The translations under genes were made by a program, and so were the position numbers. The notes under the pieces were generated by a model. That model saw only the letters and a list, made by a program, of their open reading frames with translations, was not told where the DNA came from and made no database searches. A stretch of 64,000 nt of DNA, from the NCBI GenBank assembly GCA_026182355.1, contig JAPFBL010000167.1, positions 719,001-783,000 of the forward strand. Reading direction: 5' to 3'. Source of the stretch: Hermatobates lingyangjiaoensis. Lineage: Eukaryota > Arthropoda > Insecta > Hemiptera > Hermatobatidae. Every line of letters begins with the position of its first letter. Position 1 is the stretch's first letter. Shown in pieces: positions 10,527 through 20,199 of the stretch.

Positions 10527-11092
10527 TTTTTTAAAAATAAGGTATCTTAAAAAATAAAAAATATATTTTATATGTTATAATAACCAGTCTGTTTGATTTC
10601 AGGTATGTCGTGTTATACATCACTTGCTCCATGTGATCACAGTCTTAATGTGAGTTATGCTTTATTTCTTTAATGTTTAACCAATGACTAATAATTGGCG
10701 GATTATACTTGCTACTATGTTTACCGTCGATTTTACCGTCGATTATGCATCTTTGATCTTCAATCTAGCTAAAAACAAAATACTATGTTTGTACCTGAGA
10801 GTTATAAAACCTTAGTACCTTTATAATGTATATGTGACCGTTTTTTTGTTTCTGGTTTGCACTAAATTTAAGCTTAATCAGAATAATACTCCTTAAACGA
10901 AACAAACCTGTATGATATTATTTACTGTGACTGTTTTGTCTCTCATGTATATTATTATGATGAGTGTGAGTAACACTAGTGAAAGTCGGTAGCAAACATG
11001 TGTTCAGAAACTTGATTCCAATCTTAAGCTTTATTACATTTTTTAGAAAAATTCTCTAAAAAAAGGTAAAGAATGAGATTAGGATCAAGTTT

Positions 11093-11146
11093 TTGACCAT
11101 ATGCTTGCAAGAAGGATTGCTACTAACTTTCACTAATATATGTATA
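11093..11146 (+). pseudogene. PLE N-terminal ORF remnant
   Basis: Reads TICLQEGLLLTFTNI, matching the end of the N-terminal block (ICLQEDLLPTYTN) seen at 6.4 kb, with decay upstream. It again stops at an imperfect TA tract (11137-11150), the same boundary as the other copies. Confidence 0.5.
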
Positions 11147-11150
11147 TATA

Positions 11151-11340
11151 TAAATGACACGTTTCAGGAGAAAGGAAACGAAGTCCTCCCTTTTCTTTAT
11201 CTTACAGTTTTTTTTTCGTTTCCTCATTCTGTACTTGGTGGTAAAACGTTGATCGTTAATCAGTCGGCACCTTGCCGACTAATTCTTTCTTTGTAACCAC
11301 AGGTTCTGAAATATTCAAGTGAGTTATAGAAATCTTTTCT
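11151..11340. other. Decayed repeat with short inverted segments
   Basis: Contains GTCGGCAccttGCCGAC (about 11261-11277), a small hairpin, and two partly complementary CGTTTC-rich segments (11160-11225). It sits between a PLE N-terminal remnant and a MITE; I cannot assign it. Confidence 0.3.
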
Positions 11341-11392
11341 ATGTGTTTCTCCCTGCAATATACTCTAAATTTAATCTATAAGACCATATATA

Positions 11393-11647
11393 CAGGGTGT
11401 CTCAAAAAAATGTACTCACTCTTAGAATGACGAGAAAACCTTTATATATGAACATAGAGCGAAATGAAATAGCTTCAAATACATGAGACAAATGTAATTG
11501 AAGAATCAGCAGTTTGAACATTTACTGAACATGATTCTTCAATTACATTTGTCTCATGTATTCGATGCCATTTTATTTCACTCTATGTTCATAAATAAAT
11601 GTTTTGTCATCATTCTAAGAGTGAATACATTTTTTTGAGACACCCTG
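11393..11647. mobile_element. Fold-back MITE with TA target duplication
   Basis: Ends are CAGGGTGTCTCAAAAAAATG and its inverse, and nearly the whole 255 bp is an inverted repeat (about 105-bp arms with a short centre near 11520). TA dinucleotides flank it (11391-11392 and 11648-11649), as expected for a Tc1/mariner-superfamily MITE. No coding sequence. Confidence 0.75.
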
Positions 11648-11719
11648 TAGATACATAAATTTCAATTTAGATAAAGAAACATAGAAAAATTAAGTTTAGA
11701 CTTACAGTCTCTAATTTTC

Positions 11720-11898
11720 GGGTAAGTTAAGTCGTCGGTCCCGAGCCTGTACAATGTCAGGTACTTCTTAAAAATCTCTACTCTAAATAAATTTGAAGCA
11801 AGCAAATTTTAGGACTCCCAATGTAGACTGGACATTATATGGTATCATAACGGGCAAGTGTCTGCTGCCTTTTGGAACTGCCACTGAAACCTAACCTT
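11720..11898 (+). mobile_element. tRNA-derived SINE, 5'-truncated
   Basis: Carries the body and tail of the SINE family: GTCGTCGGTCCCGAGCCTGT, then GTCAGGTAC, the ACTCCCAATGTAGA block and the CCTAACCT-type tail. The tRNA-like head is missing. It is joined tail to tail with a minus-strand copy. Confidence 0.75.
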
Positions 11899-12216
11899 AG
11901 GTTAGGTTTGGTTTGGTTGCAATGGCAGTTCATTGCAATGGTGTTCACAAGTGAATACGCATAGGCCGAACATTGGCTCTTTATGATACCACACAATGAA
12001 CAATCTACATTGGGAGTCCTAAATTTTATCTAACTCAAGTGTATTTAGAGTAGGGATCTTTGACGAGTACCTATTTTCTTGTTGGCTCTAAACCGATGGC
12101 TTAACGTGATCGGATTTATTCACCTCCTGCGTGAATAAATCGGGGTCCAGAGTGGGTATTGAACCCCGGATCAAACAGTCCCAGAGGCGAGCACTTTACC
12201 ACTGGGTTAACCTGGT
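11890..12216 (-). mobile_element. tRNA-derived SINE, minus strand, near full length
   Basis: From the tail (AGGTTAGGTT on plus) through the TAGGACTCCCAATGTAGA block, the GAATAAATC hairpin region and a tRNA-like head with a B-box match (complement of GGTTCAATACCC-type sequence at about 12157-12170). The head ends with GAACCAGGTTAACC (complement). The two copies meet at their AACCTAA tails. Confidence 0.75.
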
Positions 12217-12960
12217 TCAGGAACCAATTTTAGCCTACAATTAGGAAAGAGTGATCAACTTATCTACTACAATATGATGAACAATCGTGGAATTTTGTTT
12301 TTACCATATGAATGTGTATTATTTTTCGGCTTATTATAACATTTCTGATTATTAAATAGTTTAATCAGAAGTACCCAAAGTTGAAGTATCTTATGCTGAG
12401 CAAAATTAAAATTTAAATTAAAAGTAATTTTTGTTTGAAAGATTTTGAAAAATGTATTATAAATACATGGTCTGTTTTAACCTTAAATTTAGCTGTGAAA
12501 AAAAAACGGAGGAATATAGCAGCCTTGTGAAACTGCTGTAATGACAGTACATTCAAAAGACTGTATTAGAATCTAGTTAAAAATATAAATTATCTGTGGA
12601 AGGGTTTTGTTGCGTATTGAAAGTTGGTTACTGGTGGGCTGGTGTGATGCCCGAGGCGAAGTCACGCCACCTGAGTATAGCCTCTCAGTCCCTCTCAGGT
12701 CACGCTGGCTGATCCCAACACTTTCCACCCTGCCTTTACTATATAGCTCTGTCTCCTTCATACCTCTCTCTCTCTTTATTCCATTTTCTCCATCATTCAT
12801 TATTTTTAACTTTTCACATTGTTCATTAATTGAAGTATAATTGTAACATACTTTTGATGTTGCTATTCTTAATTTTACATAACACTATTGTTTTTCATCT
12901 GTTCCAGAAAAATAAGAATTTATTTTACATTGTGTGCTCTGAATAGATATGTACCAGGAC
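12217..12960. other. Non-coding DNA with a GC-richer patch
   Basis: Patch at 12607-12800 is GC-richer then pyrimidine-rich and gives short open frames on both strands with no recognisable domain. Confidence 0.4.
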
Positions 12961-12979
12961 CTCAATTTTTACGATACTA

Positions 12980-13520
12980 AGGGTAGTAACATAAAAATAG
13001 AGTAGAACCTCGTAGTACGAGTGCCTCATTGTACGATACTAAGAGTGGCAACATAAAAATAGAGTAGAATCTCGTATTATGAGTGCCTCATTGTACGATA
13101 CTAAGAGTAGTAATATAAAAATAGAGTAGAACTTCGCAGTACGAGTGCCTCATTGTACGATACTAAGAGTAGTAACATAAAAATAGAGTAGAACCTCGTA
13201 TTATGAGTGCCTCATTGTACGATACTAAGAGTAGTAGCATAAAAATAGAGAATAACCTCGTAGTACGAGTGCCTCATTGTACGATACTAAGAGTAGTAAC
13301 ATAAAAATAGAGTAAGACCTCGTAGTACGAGTGCCTCATTGTACGATACTAAGAGTAGTAACAAAATAGAGTAGAACCTCGTAGTACGAGTGCCTCATTG
13401 TACGATACTAAGAGTAGTAGCATAAAAATAGAGAGTAACCTCGTAGTACGAGTGCCTCATTGTACGATAATAAGAGTGGTAACATCAAAATAGAGTAGAA
13501 CATCGTAGTAGGAGTAGGAG
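12980..13520. repeat. 62-bp minisatellite derived from a transposon terminus
   Basis: About eight to nine units of roughly 62 bp, each containing GAGTAGAACCTCGTAGTACG followed by AGTGCCTCATTGTACGATAC. The first part matches the pogo/Tigger-like terminal repeat seen at 40583 and 40944. The array runs straight into a single-copy stretch (13520-13745) related, in inverse orientation, to the interior of that element. Units differ by single substitutions and 1-3 bp indels. Confidence 0.8.
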
Positions 13521-13745
13521 GAGCATCATTGTACGAGCAATTCGCTTTACGTGTAGCCCTTCGTAAGAATTTCAGTCTTGTATGAAGAGTACAAAGCGTA
13601 GTATGAGAACCGTCTTCCTCTCACCTAGATCATCTCCGTTTTAAGTTGATTAGGTTAATAAAACATGAATTTTCTTGCACGCATTTTTATTATTCATATT
13701 ACTTCTACAGTATTATTTATTTTTTCCAATTGCACCTTTTCTATT
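13521..13745 (-). mobile_element. Truncated pogo-like MITE interior
   Basis: Shares with 40670-40930, in the opposite orientation, landmark words such as AACGGAGA/TCTCCGTT, GTAAAGCG/CGCTTTAC and GGTGCAATT/AATTGCACC in the same order. With the adjacent array it is one copy whose terminus was tandemly amplified. Confidence 0.6.
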
Positions 13746-13794
13746 TAAAAAAAATAAACTTGAATATAGGCATTTTCGGGATGGAATGTATTAT

Positions 13795-14032
13795 TTATTG
13801 ATAAAAGTATCGACCGTGGAATAGAAACAAAACTAAAGTTTATCAGAACTCGGTCAGTTCTTCAGGTTCAAATTAAACTCTCATTGCCAACGTTTCGGTT
13901 TTTCTTTAAAACCTTTTTGTTAGGCAGAACTATAAAGTTTCGTAAACAAAAAAACTAAGTATTACATTAAGGATTTTGGTGTAATTTGAACCTGAAGAAC
14001 TGACTGAGTCCTGATAAACTTTAGTTTTATAT
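13795..14032. repeat. Inverted PLE-type cassette, TATCGACCGTGG lineage
   Basis: Left arm carries TATCGACCGTGGAATAG, the GTTTATC...GGTCAGTTCTTCAGG block and a GCCAACGTTTCGG motif; the right arm repeats AACCTGAAGAACTGACTGAG and AAACTTTAGTTTT inversely. On the minus strand GAAACGTTGGC follows a good helix II (GGTTTTAAAG...), but the expected core reads AACAAAAA, not CTGANGA, so ribozyme function is doubtful. The same lineage recurs at 21.85-22.49, 31.02-31.10 and 59.21-59.50 kb. Confidence 0.65.
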
Positions 14033-14047
14033 ATATATATATAATAT

Positions 14048-14150
14048 ATTCTATATTTTGTTATTCAGGGCTAGGTCAAATAAAAGAAAATGAACTCCTT
14101 CCTAGGCCGACGTTTTATCTGACCTAGCCCTCAATAACAAAATATAGAAT
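14048..14150. repeat. Small inverted repeat
   Basis: TTCTATATTTTGTTATT...GGGCTAGGTCA and its complement (14113-14150) with a 30-bp centre. A decayed GTCGGCC-type end sits beside the centre. Followed by (TA)n. Confidence 0.7.
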
Positions 14151-14183
14151 AGAATAGAGAGGTCAAGAACAATTTTTGGAGAT

Positions 14184-14186
<3 letters not shown>

Positions 14187-14233
<47 letters not shown>
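14187..14233. repeat. (TA)n microsatellite
   Basis: Pure TA tract between two inverted cassettes. Confidence 0.9.
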
Positions 14234-14236
<3 letters not shown>

Positions 14237-14514
14237 TCACATAAGGGGTTATTGAGGATTTTGGTCATAAAACATACAACTCCTGATCATCACAACAAGA
14301 CTTTTGTGGTTCTCTGGGTACTTTAATTGTTGTTTGTGTCGTTTGTTTTCTGTTGGATGGTGTCCGATGATGTATTTATCTTGCTTTACTTATGTTGTTT
14401 AATAAATTGTTTTTTAGCCTTGAAAATGCCAAACAACTTTTGGCCAAATGTCGGCTGATGATCAGGAGTTGTATTTTTTATGACCAATATCCTCAATAAC
14501 CCCTTAAGTGAATT
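14234..14514. repeat. Inverted repeat with 58-bp arms and long spacer
   Basis: AAATTCACATAAGGGGTTAT...CAACTCCTGATCAT (14233-14290) is mirrored at 14456-14514. The spacer (about 165 bp) is GT-rich and not repeated. CTGATGATCAGG occurs next to the right arm but no GAAA or helix II follows, so I do not call a ribozyme. Confidence 0.7.
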
Positions 14515-14529
14515 TGAAATATCAGTGGT

Positions 14530-14560
14530 CGAGAAATTATATCAATATATATATAACTAA

Positions 14561-14600
<40 letters not shown>

Positions 14601-15320
14601 AGGTTTTTGTTATCGTGATTAATTCATGGAATAGAGGACTAACATAAAATAAAAATTTGCTTAGAAAAGGTATAAAAATCGCTGTTAAACTCCTCCTTTG
14701 AAGTGAGTTCATTTTGCGAGTCACGCAAGGAAAGTGAGTCAAACTACTTTTCAGCTTAATCAGCTATTGCTTTTGACATGACGTACGGTTACTTAATGAA
14801 GGATAATAAATGATATAAAGTATGTATATTGGATTGTTCACTAATATAATGTAACTGTGCAGGTCTTCTGTTCAGTAGTTCTTCTAAATTGATGATTTAT
14901 GATTACGGTCACAATATATTACTGGTTTGCCATTATAAACAACTAAACGTGTTTCGATGCAACCTATGTACAATAACAACAGTTTATTTTTACGTAATAT
15001 AATTAATTACTACAATTGATATAATTATGGTTATGACTAGGTTTTCTTACGGGAGACGATTTTACAAACTGTCATCAGCTTATATTGGATTGGTTATCCA
15101 TGGATCAAATCATGGTTTTGTGGTTATGTTACGGGGAAGATGTTCGTGCTAACATTCTTAAACATTTATTGGATATCCATGGTTCATCAAATCATGGTTA
15201 TGACTCTAGTTGTCTCATGTGGAACACGGTTGTACCAAATTTCTTCCTCATATATTAGATAACCGTGTGTTTCTAGCAAGTGAAAACGTCAGCCTTTTAA
15301 CGGTTTATTGCTTGATAAGT
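14530..15320. other. Non-coding DNA with imperfect internal repeats
   Basis: Starts with (GA)n at 14565-14597. Between about 14990 and 15270 the words ATCCATGG, AATCATGGTT and TGACTCTAGTT recur (15096, 15175, 15190; also 15735 and 15825), suggesting an old irregular duplication into which SINEs later inserted. Confidence 0.4.
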
Positions 15321-15321
15321 G

Positions 15322-15737
15322 ATTCTACATTGAGAGTCCTAAATTTTGCGTAAATCAAGTGCATTTCGAGTACGGATTTTTTTTAACTTTTTTTTAATGT
15401 ACCTGACATTGTATGGCCAGCACCTACCAGCTGAAAAGTTTAAGGACTACCTTACTGGTCAGAGACCTGGGTCGTCCCCCTCCGAAGAGGGAAATACCCG
15501 TTCCCCCGGGCCAGGGCTCATTAAGAATGAGTACCAGTATAGGAGCATTTGAATGGTCATTTCAAAAGCCTGACATTGTACAGGCTTGGGATCGACGGCT
15601 TAACGTCCTCTCCGAGGGACGGCGCACTCTGATTTATTCATCTCCCGTGTGAATAAATCGAGGGCGAGGTGGGGATCGAACCCCTGACTACCAACCCAGA
15701 GGCGAGTAGGTTAACCAGTGATCTAACCTGGCGCCTT
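15322..15737 (-). mobile_element. tRNA-derived SINE interrupted by a nested insertion
   Basis: Minus-strand SINE: tail-side ATTGAGAGTCCTAAATTTTG at 15331, GACGGCTTAACGTCCTCTCC near 15594, the GAATAAATCGAGGGC region and the tRNA-like head with a B-box complement (GGGGATCGAACCCC) ending at GCGCC. The body is split: CCTGACATTGTA occurs at about 15402 and again at 15570, bracketing about 160 bp of GC-rich foreign sequence. Confidence 0.75.
15414..15568. mobile_element. GC-rich insertion nested in a SINE
   Basis: About 155 bp between two copies of CCTGACATTGTA, which looks like a 12-bp target duplication. It contains a CCCCCTCCGAAGAGGG hairpin and CCCGGGCCAGGG. No coding sequence or known family recognised. 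Confidence 0.45.
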
Positions 15738-15879
15738 ATAACCATGGTACAAATAATGGTTACAAGTCTAGTGCCTCCAATTGTGAGACAGTATTACCTA
15801 GTTTTTTTTACACGTTTTAATTAACCATGGTTCGAATCGTAGTTATAACTCTAGTTTTTCCATGTGAGAGATGGCCGTC

Positions 15880-15965
15880 CGTGTCTGAGCCGTTATAGAC
15901 TTTATATAGCAGTCGGTCCCGAGCACGTAAGTTTGTCAAGTATTTGTTAAAAAACCTCATTTTAA
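15880..15965 (+). mobile_element. SINE fragment
   Basis: AGTCGGTCCCGAGC and the following GTCAAGTA...GTTAAA match the SINE body on the plus strand; both ends are missing. Confidence 0.55.
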
Positions 15966-16184
15966 TAATTATGTATGAATATTTCCACCCTCAAACTTAA
16001 AGATTATTTATTTTTAATAAAAAATACACCAACTGGGAAACACAAACAACAAAATATTAAAAAGGTTAAGAGGACCGACCGACCACCTGTGTTATGACCG
16101 AAGCAATAGATAGGTAATCAATATTTATGCTTCTTCTTTATTAGCATATATGGTTGCTAGTACCACAGAGGTTATTAAATATAT

Positions 16185-16290
16185 TATTAGAATATAAATT
16201 TATCATTTCTTATAAATTTATTGTATACTACACCGGTTTTATAACGTCTGTGAAATGGCTCTTGGATATAGATTATAACTTCCTTATCAT
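16185..16290. repeat. 100-bp direct repeat, copy 1
   Basis: AGAATATAAATTTATCATTT...CTTGGATATAGATTATAACT recurs at 16750-16855 with only about three differences (for example AACGTCTGTGAA versus AATGTCTGTCAA). Confidence 0.8.
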
Positions 16291-16293
16291 AGG

Positions 16294-16533
16294 TTGAATT
16301 ACATTAAACGCCAGTCATCTTGTACAATATTTCATAAAATAAAATTGTTTTTGGCCAAATTCTTTAAAACAAAAAAAAAATGTATATTAACTTTTAAATC
16401 CAGAAAATGTATGATAGATGACCATACGTTATTAGCTCATGTTGATAAAATAAATAAAGAAATCGCGTTTCAAACTTATAGTATTCTTCTTCAGGGTTGT
16501 AATAACTATTTTGATGATTCAAAAGGACTATAA
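16294..16533 (+). pseudogene. Unrecognised 79-codon open frame between direct repeats
   Basis: An open frame reading MNYIKRQSSCTIFHKIKLF then a lysine-rich segment and a more polar tail (HVDKINKEIAFQTYSIL). It has somewhat protein-like composition and lies between the two copies of a 100-bp direct repeat. I do not recognise a family. In an AT-rich region a frame of this length can arise by chance, so coding status is open; it may be debris of the element that the repeats flank. Confidence 0.2.
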
Positions 16534-16749
16534 TCTTGTTTTCATGTTGGAAAAGCGTTGTTTGTTTAAAATTAGATTTGTTGAAATAATAAAATAATTA
16601 TATATGATAGAAATGAAGTAAAGTTACTTTCAAATTGTTCAACAGTTTTTTTTCTCTTCAGAACAGCTGATAGAGCTGTTGTATTTAAATTGATAAATAT
16701 TTAATTATATTAAATTGATTAAACAGTTGTAAGATGAATGAATATATAT

Positions 16750-16857
16750 TATTAGAATATAAATTTATCATTTCTTATAAATTTATTGTATACTACACCG
16801 GTTTTATAATGTCTGTCAAATGGCTCTTGGATATAGATTATAACTTCCTTATATTAA
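16750..16857. repeat. 100-bp direct repeat, copy 2
   Basis: Second copy of the 16185-16290 segment. A SINE fragment was inserted right at its end, at ATATTAACGTCTTCTCC. Confidence 0.8.
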
Positions 16858-16965
16858 CGTCTTCTCCGAGGGATGACGTACTCAGATTTACCTCCCGCGT
16901 GAATAAATCGATGGCTAGGTGGGGATCGAAAACCGGACTACCAGCCCAGAGGCGAGTATGTATAA
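16856..16965 (-). mobile_element. SINE fragment, head part
   Basis: CGTCTTCTCCGAGGGATGAC, GTGAATAAATCGATGGC and GGGGATCGAAAACCGG match the SINE head on the minus strand. The tail half is missing. Confidence 0.65.
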
Positions 16966-17249
16966 ATGTGGTATTAAACAGCCATTGTCTATATATTTGT
17001 AAAAATAAAGTGAACAACAGGCTTCACATAAAGTAGTTTTTTAACAAAACAAAAATATAGAGTCCTTTCTCATGTTTATCTGCTTGTATTAAAAAGTTAG
17101 ATTTTACGATATAAACCTGAAGCAATGCTATGTGTTCAAAATGCATTATTTAAAAAGAAAAACAACTTTATATGGAAACTTTTTTAATAATGAAGTTGGC
17201 AATAAGCTGTGTTCAAAATCCAGGAGCTTTATTATATTGATTTATATTA

Positions 17250-17345
17250 TTAATATGGCAAACCGTCATGCCTCGTACAATGCTGTAGGAGTCGTTGGAG
17301 CGCTTTCGGACGTTGTCCATCTTCAATCGCAACTAACTAATGAAC
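17250..17345 (-). mobile_element. PLE-type cassette, ATGGCAAACC lineage
   Basis: Shares ATTAATATGGCAAACC and a CTCGTACRATG block with the palindrome at 48.98-49.10 kb, and the TTGAAGA ribozyme variant with 47.1-47.6 kb. Confidence 0.5.
17296..17334 (-). ncRNA. Hammerhead-like motif with U at core position 3
   Basis: Minus strand: TTGAAGA (complement of 17320-17326), helix II GGAC-AAC-GTCC, GAAA, helix III AG-CG-CU, cleavage-site C. Helix I is poor: GTTG pairs with CAAC only if three bases are bulged. The core has U where C3 is expected, as in the 47-kb lineage. Confidence 0.4.
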
Positions 17346-18812
17346 CTATTTAGCTGTTATAAAGGGGGTTGGTTTTCTGTCAAGTCCACTGGTATCCTGA
17401 TATTATTACTTTGAATTTTTTTTAGTTATTTTTGATTATTAGTTTTTAGTTATTATGTAGTTCGATTTTTTTATATTTTGTAACGTCGTCATATATCTGT
17501 CCAGTATGCATGTACTTATTATATTGTTTAAAATGATATAAATTATTTGACAGTCTAACCAGCTGGCATTGACCACTATTGAAACATACTTAGGGAAGGC
17601 GGATGTTGAAGAAATAACTATGTTTGGCTAGACAAGAGCCGTCTCAACTGACAGCAGCAGTAACCTCTACTTACTCTAGGACACCTGTCAACTGCGAGTC
17701 ACTTTCACTCTCTTTTCTATTGCCTGTCAATTCCCTTTATATTCCATTGTCTGTTATCAAAGACCTGTCAAGCACGTACTAGCCTTCTTTCATTTCATAA
17801 TTATAATCTATTCCATCTCACTTTTCTTCATTTTTACTAAAAATTGATTGAAGTATAGGACAAATAAGTGGTTTCTTATTCAGTATTTTCATACTATGTT
17901 TACTACATTTATTTTTCCATTATGTTATACTGGTTTTTTTTTCTATTTCCTTCTTTGTTTTTCTCCCTTTGGATTGACAATTTTCAGCTATTCATTAACT
18001 CATTACTTGCGCAGTCCATAATTGTGTAGTATTTATTCATACTGGGATATTTGTAAATATTTGTAAATGGATAATACAAAGTCTCCACACAAAAAAAGTT
18101 TGTTTTATTCAAACTACGCTTATTTGAATAAGTTGCCGGTATTTCCCGCAAAAGGAAAATATGAAGTTAAAGAGTATGGGATAAGTTCCTAGTTAAACTG
18201 AACAAAATAACGTTGAACAAACTATAAACTGAAAATACAAAACTGCATTAGTTTCCGGATTTCTTTCGCCATTATCAGATGGATAGGTCTATTTATAGTA
18301 AATCAGTATGAATATATTTTGGGAGCAGGCTTTCATTGAATTCCTTGATACATATTTCATTAAATTCTTTGTTTGAATAGCGCCAAAGCTAGTGTGAAGG
18401 ACCAAACATCACGAGTTACCAGAATATTGAAATTACATTTAGGAGAATCGCCAAACAGTGATCAGGGAAAACTAAAAATTAATTTGCATCCTTTAGGGCT
18501 AAATATTTTATGACCAATGCAAACCTATAGTACCTTCAAACTACTAAAGTCTAACTCCAACTTTCTAATTGTAACTGTAAAATATGCATAGTGACTTTAT
18601 TTTTCTTAAAATTATTATTCATTACTACTAAATTAGATATACATTCATAATTTAAATTAGTGTGCAAAATCCCCTGAGAATGATATTAAATAAAGTATTA
18701 ATGAATTATAAAATAGTTAAATAGTTATTAGTTTAGTATAATAACAACCATTGCAATAAAACCTTTGGAGTTCTAATGTAGTGCAATCAGTTATTATGTG
18801 GTATTTACTCAT
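17346..18812. other. AT-rich non-coding DNA
   Basis: No gene recognised. A C/T-rich stretch with repeated CTGTCAA words (17650-17780) may be retroelement 3' sequence. The rest is featureless. Confidence 0.45.
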
Positions 18813-18964
18813 TGTAGGGTAAAAATCTAATGAAATGGTCTCCACATATAAAAATTTAATGTGGATTAAATGTTAACTTCGTTAACACGTAGTGTTCGAA
18901 ACGCGTTGTTTATATCATAAAATTTTTATATGTGGAAACCATTTTATTAGATTTTTACCCTACA
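18813..18964. repeat. Inverted repeat with decayed ribozyme-like centre
   Basis: TGTAGGGTAAAAATCTAATG... and its complement (ending 18964) form about 50-bp arms. The centre has AACAC-GTA-GTGTT, then CGAAACGCGTTG, which matches helix II, GAAA, helix III (AC-GC-GU) and cleavage-site U of a hammerhead, but CTTCGTT stands where CTGANGA should be. Confidence 0.6.
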
Positions 18965-19848
18965 AACCTTTGGAGCTTGCTATTTAGCAAACCTGATGAT
19001 TAAAAACACCAGATAAGAAAGTTAGAACAGTTGTCCAAAAGGGTTACTAAAACATGGATTTAAAAGGAATTTAACATAAAAAATGACTATATTTAACGTA
19101 AAAAATGACTATAAAAACTATCAGTAATGATACTCGTATTGTATAGTTTTGTTATATTCTCATTTTTTCAATATGGTTTTTTAATTTTTTTTGTTATTTA
19201 GGATATTTATACAAATAGTAATCCATGTTTATACCACAGTGAGAAATACAGAAATTGAGCTAAGATTTGTCCACTAATCTAACGGTCCTAAATCAGAGTT
19301 CCACAGTGACAAAGATCAGTTAATTTAGTGGAAAGATCTTAGGCCGATTTCTCAATTTGTTACTGCAGTTTCGATGTTGATATTTATTTGACTTTTTCAT
19401 TATGAAATCTTGTTAAAGATTCTTTTTACGTTTTATTGAATGTTATTGTTTAATTTTTTTTTTAATTTAAGTCTTTAAAAATGTTTCAGTGAATGTTTTG
19501 TTATTACGATTGGTACACCGAGGTGTGAGCAGGAATTAATTAGGATAGAGTAAAGCAAATGTGCAATGCATATCAAGTAATCTGATGGAAGAGTGTGGGA
19601 ATAGTGTCAGCGAGTCTAGCTCTTTTCAAGTTGTTTTTATTTCATACATCACACGGGTGTTTTATTTGCCTCAGTTTTCAATATCCTATCAAACTGTTTC
19701 ATTATCAACTATTTTACAGGAACCATCAATTCCCGTCATTGTGATTAAGCGATGTTATAGGGAATTTTACTCAAAGTGAACCCTATTAGATTCATTGTGA
19801 TATCCGAGATCACAATGTCATTAACTATGATAATAGCACCCTAGGAAG
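18965..19848. other. AT-rich non-coding DNA
   Basis: Contains a pair of imperfectly complementary segments around 19230-19360 (GAGAAATACAGAAATTGAGC / ATTTCTCAATTTGTTACTGC) forming an old inverted repeat of about 130 bp. No gene. Confidence 0.4.
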
Positions 19849-20193
19849 GTGCAGGGGCCCGGGGCAACACAACAACTGCTGGTTTATGGATTCTCCGTCT
19901 GGTTTAGAGCTGCACCAACGAACAAGGCGTGTATCCAGATTGTTCAAAATAAGTGTACCCGCCTTATAGCCAGGGCTCCTTGGTACGCCCGTAATATTGA
20001 TATTCACCATGATTTGAAAATGGAATCCATAGATAGCTACATCACCCGACTTACTACCAATGAAGAGAAGAAAGTATCTACTCATCCAAACTTCCTTGTA
20101 CAAACTCTAAATCCTGTCGCCAACCTTCCTCAACCTCACTTAATAATTACTTCATCCAGTGACTATCTGACTACCTTTCCAGCTCATGCCTAA
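19849..20193 (+). pseudogene. Jockey-like LINE ORF2 C-terminal remnant
   Basis: The frame contains VQNKCTRLIARAPWYARN, then IDIHHDLKMESIDSYI and STHPNFLVQTL. This IQNK..R...APWY.RN..IH.DL pattern, followed by the STHPNPL-type tail, is the signature of the extreme C-terminus of reverse transcriptases of Jockey-clade non-LTR retrotransposons. The upstream part of the protein (endonuclease, RT) is absent, so this is a 5'-truncated copy. The open frame ends shortly after at 20193. The following 400 bp (GGGGGCTCCCCC at about 20320, CCGGTCTCTATC near 20530) could be its 3' untranslated region. No function is expected. Confidence 0.7.
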
Positions 20194-20199
20194 AAGCAT

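Noticed and set aside
14440..14470. CTGATGATCAGG as another hammerhead core
   Set aside because: No helix II hairpin or GAAA follows, so only the seven-base core word matches.
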